Made by a program: the position numbers and the translations under genes. From contig CAJUQY010000055.1 in assembly GCA_910588815.1 (NCBI GenBank), positions 1 through 15,496 of the forward strand: 15,496 nucleotides of DNA. The letters are read 5' to 3'. Positions 14,880 through 15,496 of this stretch are shown piece after piece. The stretch is from an uncultured Lachnospiraceae bacterium (GTDB lineage Bacteria; Bacillota; Clostridia; Lachnospirales; Lachnospiraceae). Position 1 is the stretch's first letter; every line of letters begins with the position of its first letter. A model generated the notes under the pieces. That model was not told where the DNA came from and made no database searches. It was given only the letters and a program-made list of their open reading frames with translations.

Positions 14880-14914
14880 CGCCCTCGCTCTGGTAAAGTA
14901 AGGCGCTACTTTTT
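14871..14914. terminator. Bidirectional terminator shared by toxin mRNA and antisense RNA
   Basis: AAAAAGTAGCGCC and GGCGCTACTTTTT form a perfect 13-bp inverted repeat around an 18-nt loop. Both strands give a GC-containing stem and a run of five T, so transcripts from either side stop here. The toxin stop codon TAG is part of the left arm. Confidence 0.9.
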
Positions 14915-14968
14915 GTAGACATACGATTACCGGCGGCCAGGTGTACGCTGGCCAACGGCTCTCTCGTT
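14871..14968 (-). ncRNA. Candidate antisense antitoxin RNA
   Basis: A near-consensus promoter at 14975-15003 would start a minus-strand RNA near 14968 that ends at the shared terminator, about 98 nt long. It overlaps the toxin mRNA at its 3' end, including the stop codon and terminator. A GGCCAG-N7-CTGGCC hairpin lies near its 5' end (14937-14955). The layout is that of txpA/RatA and the par (fst) system, where the RNA regulates toxin mRNA through 3'-end pairing. Confidence 0.7.
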
Positions 14969-14974
14969 AAGCAT

Positions 14975-15003
14975 AGTATATGCCATTTTTCAGAGTTTGT
15001 CAA
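14975..15003 (-). promoter_or_regulatory. Promoter of the antisense RNA
   Basis: On the minus strand TTGACA, a 17-nt spacer and TATACT form an almost perfect sigma-A promoter, pointing towards the toxin gene. It is one of the strongest promoters by sequence in the window, which fits an antitoxin RNA made in excess. Confidence 0.85.
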
Positions 15004-15007
15004 ATAC

Positions 15008-15076
15008 AGAAAAGCCGCCCAGCGTTGCCATCACCGGAGCGGCCCCGTATCTCCGAAGAGATACCTTGTCACAACC
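15008..15076 (-). ncRNA. Candidate small RNA unit, right copy
   Basis: On the minus strand the unit runs GTTGTGACAAGG, a 7-bp hairpin GTATCTC-TTCG-GAGATAC (15047-15064) with the very stable UUCG tetraloop, then the GC-rich stem GCCGCTCCGGTG / CGCTGGGCGGC and TTTTC. It has its own promoter (15083-15111), so it is a complete transcription unit of about 70 nt. It lies in the leader region of the integrase on the opposite strand, and just upstream of the antisense RNA promoter. It shares its architecture and terminator sequence with the left copy. Confidence 0.6.
15010..15043 (-). terminator. Rho-independent terminator, minus strand, right copy
   Basis: The stem GCCGC-T-CCGGTG pairs with CGCTGG-GCGGC with one bulged base and two G-U pairs, followed by TTTTC. 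It would separate the right RNA from the antisense RNA, whose -35 box begins only 7 bp further on. Confidence 0.7.
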
Positions 15077-15082
15077 AATGAC

Positions 15083-15111
15083 ATTGTATCATCTTCGGGG
15101 CAATTCTGCAA
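15083..15111 (-). promoter_or_regulatory. Promoter of the right small RNA
   Basis: On the minus strand TTGCAG, a 17-nt spacer and TACAAT, with TGA directly before the -10 (extended -10), give a good sigma-A promoter about 90 bp upstream of and divergent from the integrase gene. Confidence 0.7.
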
Positions 15112-15198
15112 CCGGAACATGTTTTCGGTGAGCTGTTATTTTTGTACCCCAAAAACGGATATGCGATGTCGTACATTACCATAGAGAAGGATGATACC

Positions 15199-15496
15199 AT
15201 GGCAAAGCGTAAAAAATACCCGAAGCTGCCCAACGGATACGGCAGCATCAAATACCTGGGTGGTAAGAGGCGGAATCCCTACGCCGTCCACCCTCCGGTC
15301 ACAGAGTTTACCATCGACGGCATCCCGAAGACCCCGAAGGCCCTCTGCTATGTCGACGACTGGATGACCGGCTTCGCTGTCCTCACCGCCTACAAGGCCG
15401 GCACCTACTATCCCGGCATGGAGAAAGAATTCTCTCCGGACAAGGCGGAAAATCCGTCCGGCCTGGCACAGAGGATTCTCGCCGACTACAGCCGGA
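15199..15496 (+). CDS. int: Tyrosine integrase, N-terminal part (runs off window)
   Basis: The first 99 residues are visible. MAKRKKYPKLPNGYGSIKYL is followed by GGKRRNPYAVHPPVTEF, a basic beta-rich arm-type DNA-binding domain typical of clostridial prophage integrases. The segment ALCYVDDWMTGFAVLTAYKA begins the core-binding part. The catalytic R-H-R-Y residues lie beyond the window. The ribosome binding site is AAGGA, 7 nt before the ATG. I could not find a clear plus-strand promoter; a TTGTCA/TATCAT pair at 15066-15092 has a 15-nt spacer. Integration site sequences are not visible and may lie past the end of this gene. Confidence 0.88.
   Translation, partial: MAKRKKYPKLPNGYGSIKYLGGKRRNPYAVHPPVTEFTIDGIPKTPKALCYVDDWMTGFAVLTAYKAGTYYPGMEKEFSPDKAENPSGLAQRILADYSR

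Noticed and set aside
15069..15251. 60-aa minus-strand frame opposite the integrase start
   Set aside because: It overlaps the integrase start and the small RNA promoter, and has no ribosome binding site or recognisable pattern.
1..15496. CRISPR array, tRNA genes, insertion sequences, diversity-generating retroelement
   Set aside because: I saw no regularly spaced repeats, no cloverleaf sequences, no transposase or terminal inverted repeats, and no reverse transcriptase. The seven-base insertion in the helicase gene shows no target duplication that would mark a transposon footprint.

Overview
The window reads as the early and lysogeny region of a temperate siphophage-type prophage in a Clostridia host, most likely Lachnospiraceae-like. 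The reasons are the gene order (HTH protein, Cys-rich unknown, DUF2800, DUF2815, family A DNA polymerase, VapE primase-helicase, VRR-NUC, SNF2 helicase), strong AAGGAGG-type ribosome binding sites, tight or overlapping gene junctions, and an integrase N-terminus of the clostridial prophage type. No search was run; all family names come from reading the translated sequence.

Layout: from 12877 down to 1 everything is on the minus strand and forms one early/replication operon. Reading in the direction of transcription it holds a Cro-like HTH protein, a small HTH protein, a 56-aa and a 145-aa phage protein, a 509-aa Cys-rich protein, a 54-aa protein, a 130-aa Ala/Pro-linker protein, DUF2800 (RecB/Cas4-like), DUF2815 (probable ssDNA-binding), DNA polymerase, VapE-type primase-helicase, an AT-rich gap, VRR-NUC nuclease, an SNF2 helicase broken by a 7-nt insertion in its Walker A region, three small Cys-containing or accessory proteins, and a protein ending in a Lar-like zinc ribbon. 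From 13007 to the right end genes are on the plus strand: a LexA/CI-like self-cleaving repressor, an AT-rich orphan gene in the usual position of a lysogenic-conversion gene, a 28-aa holin-like toxin in a dense non-coding region, and the start of a tyrosine integrase that runs off the window.

Regulation: the divergent 12878-13006 interval holds two good back-to-back sigma-A promoters and three copies of a TGTTGA-N6-TTCAC site, which makes a compact lambda-like genetic switch. The 14599-15198 interval is not empty. It contains a candidate type I toxin-antitoxin locus (toxin mRNA and convergent antisense RNA sharing a bidirectional terminator) and two related minus-strand RNA units, each ending in a GC-rich hairpin with a U tract.

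The most interesting points are the frameshift in the SNF2 helicase, the RNA-rich toxin region between orphan gene and integrase, and the unrecognised AT-rich gene downstream of the repressor.
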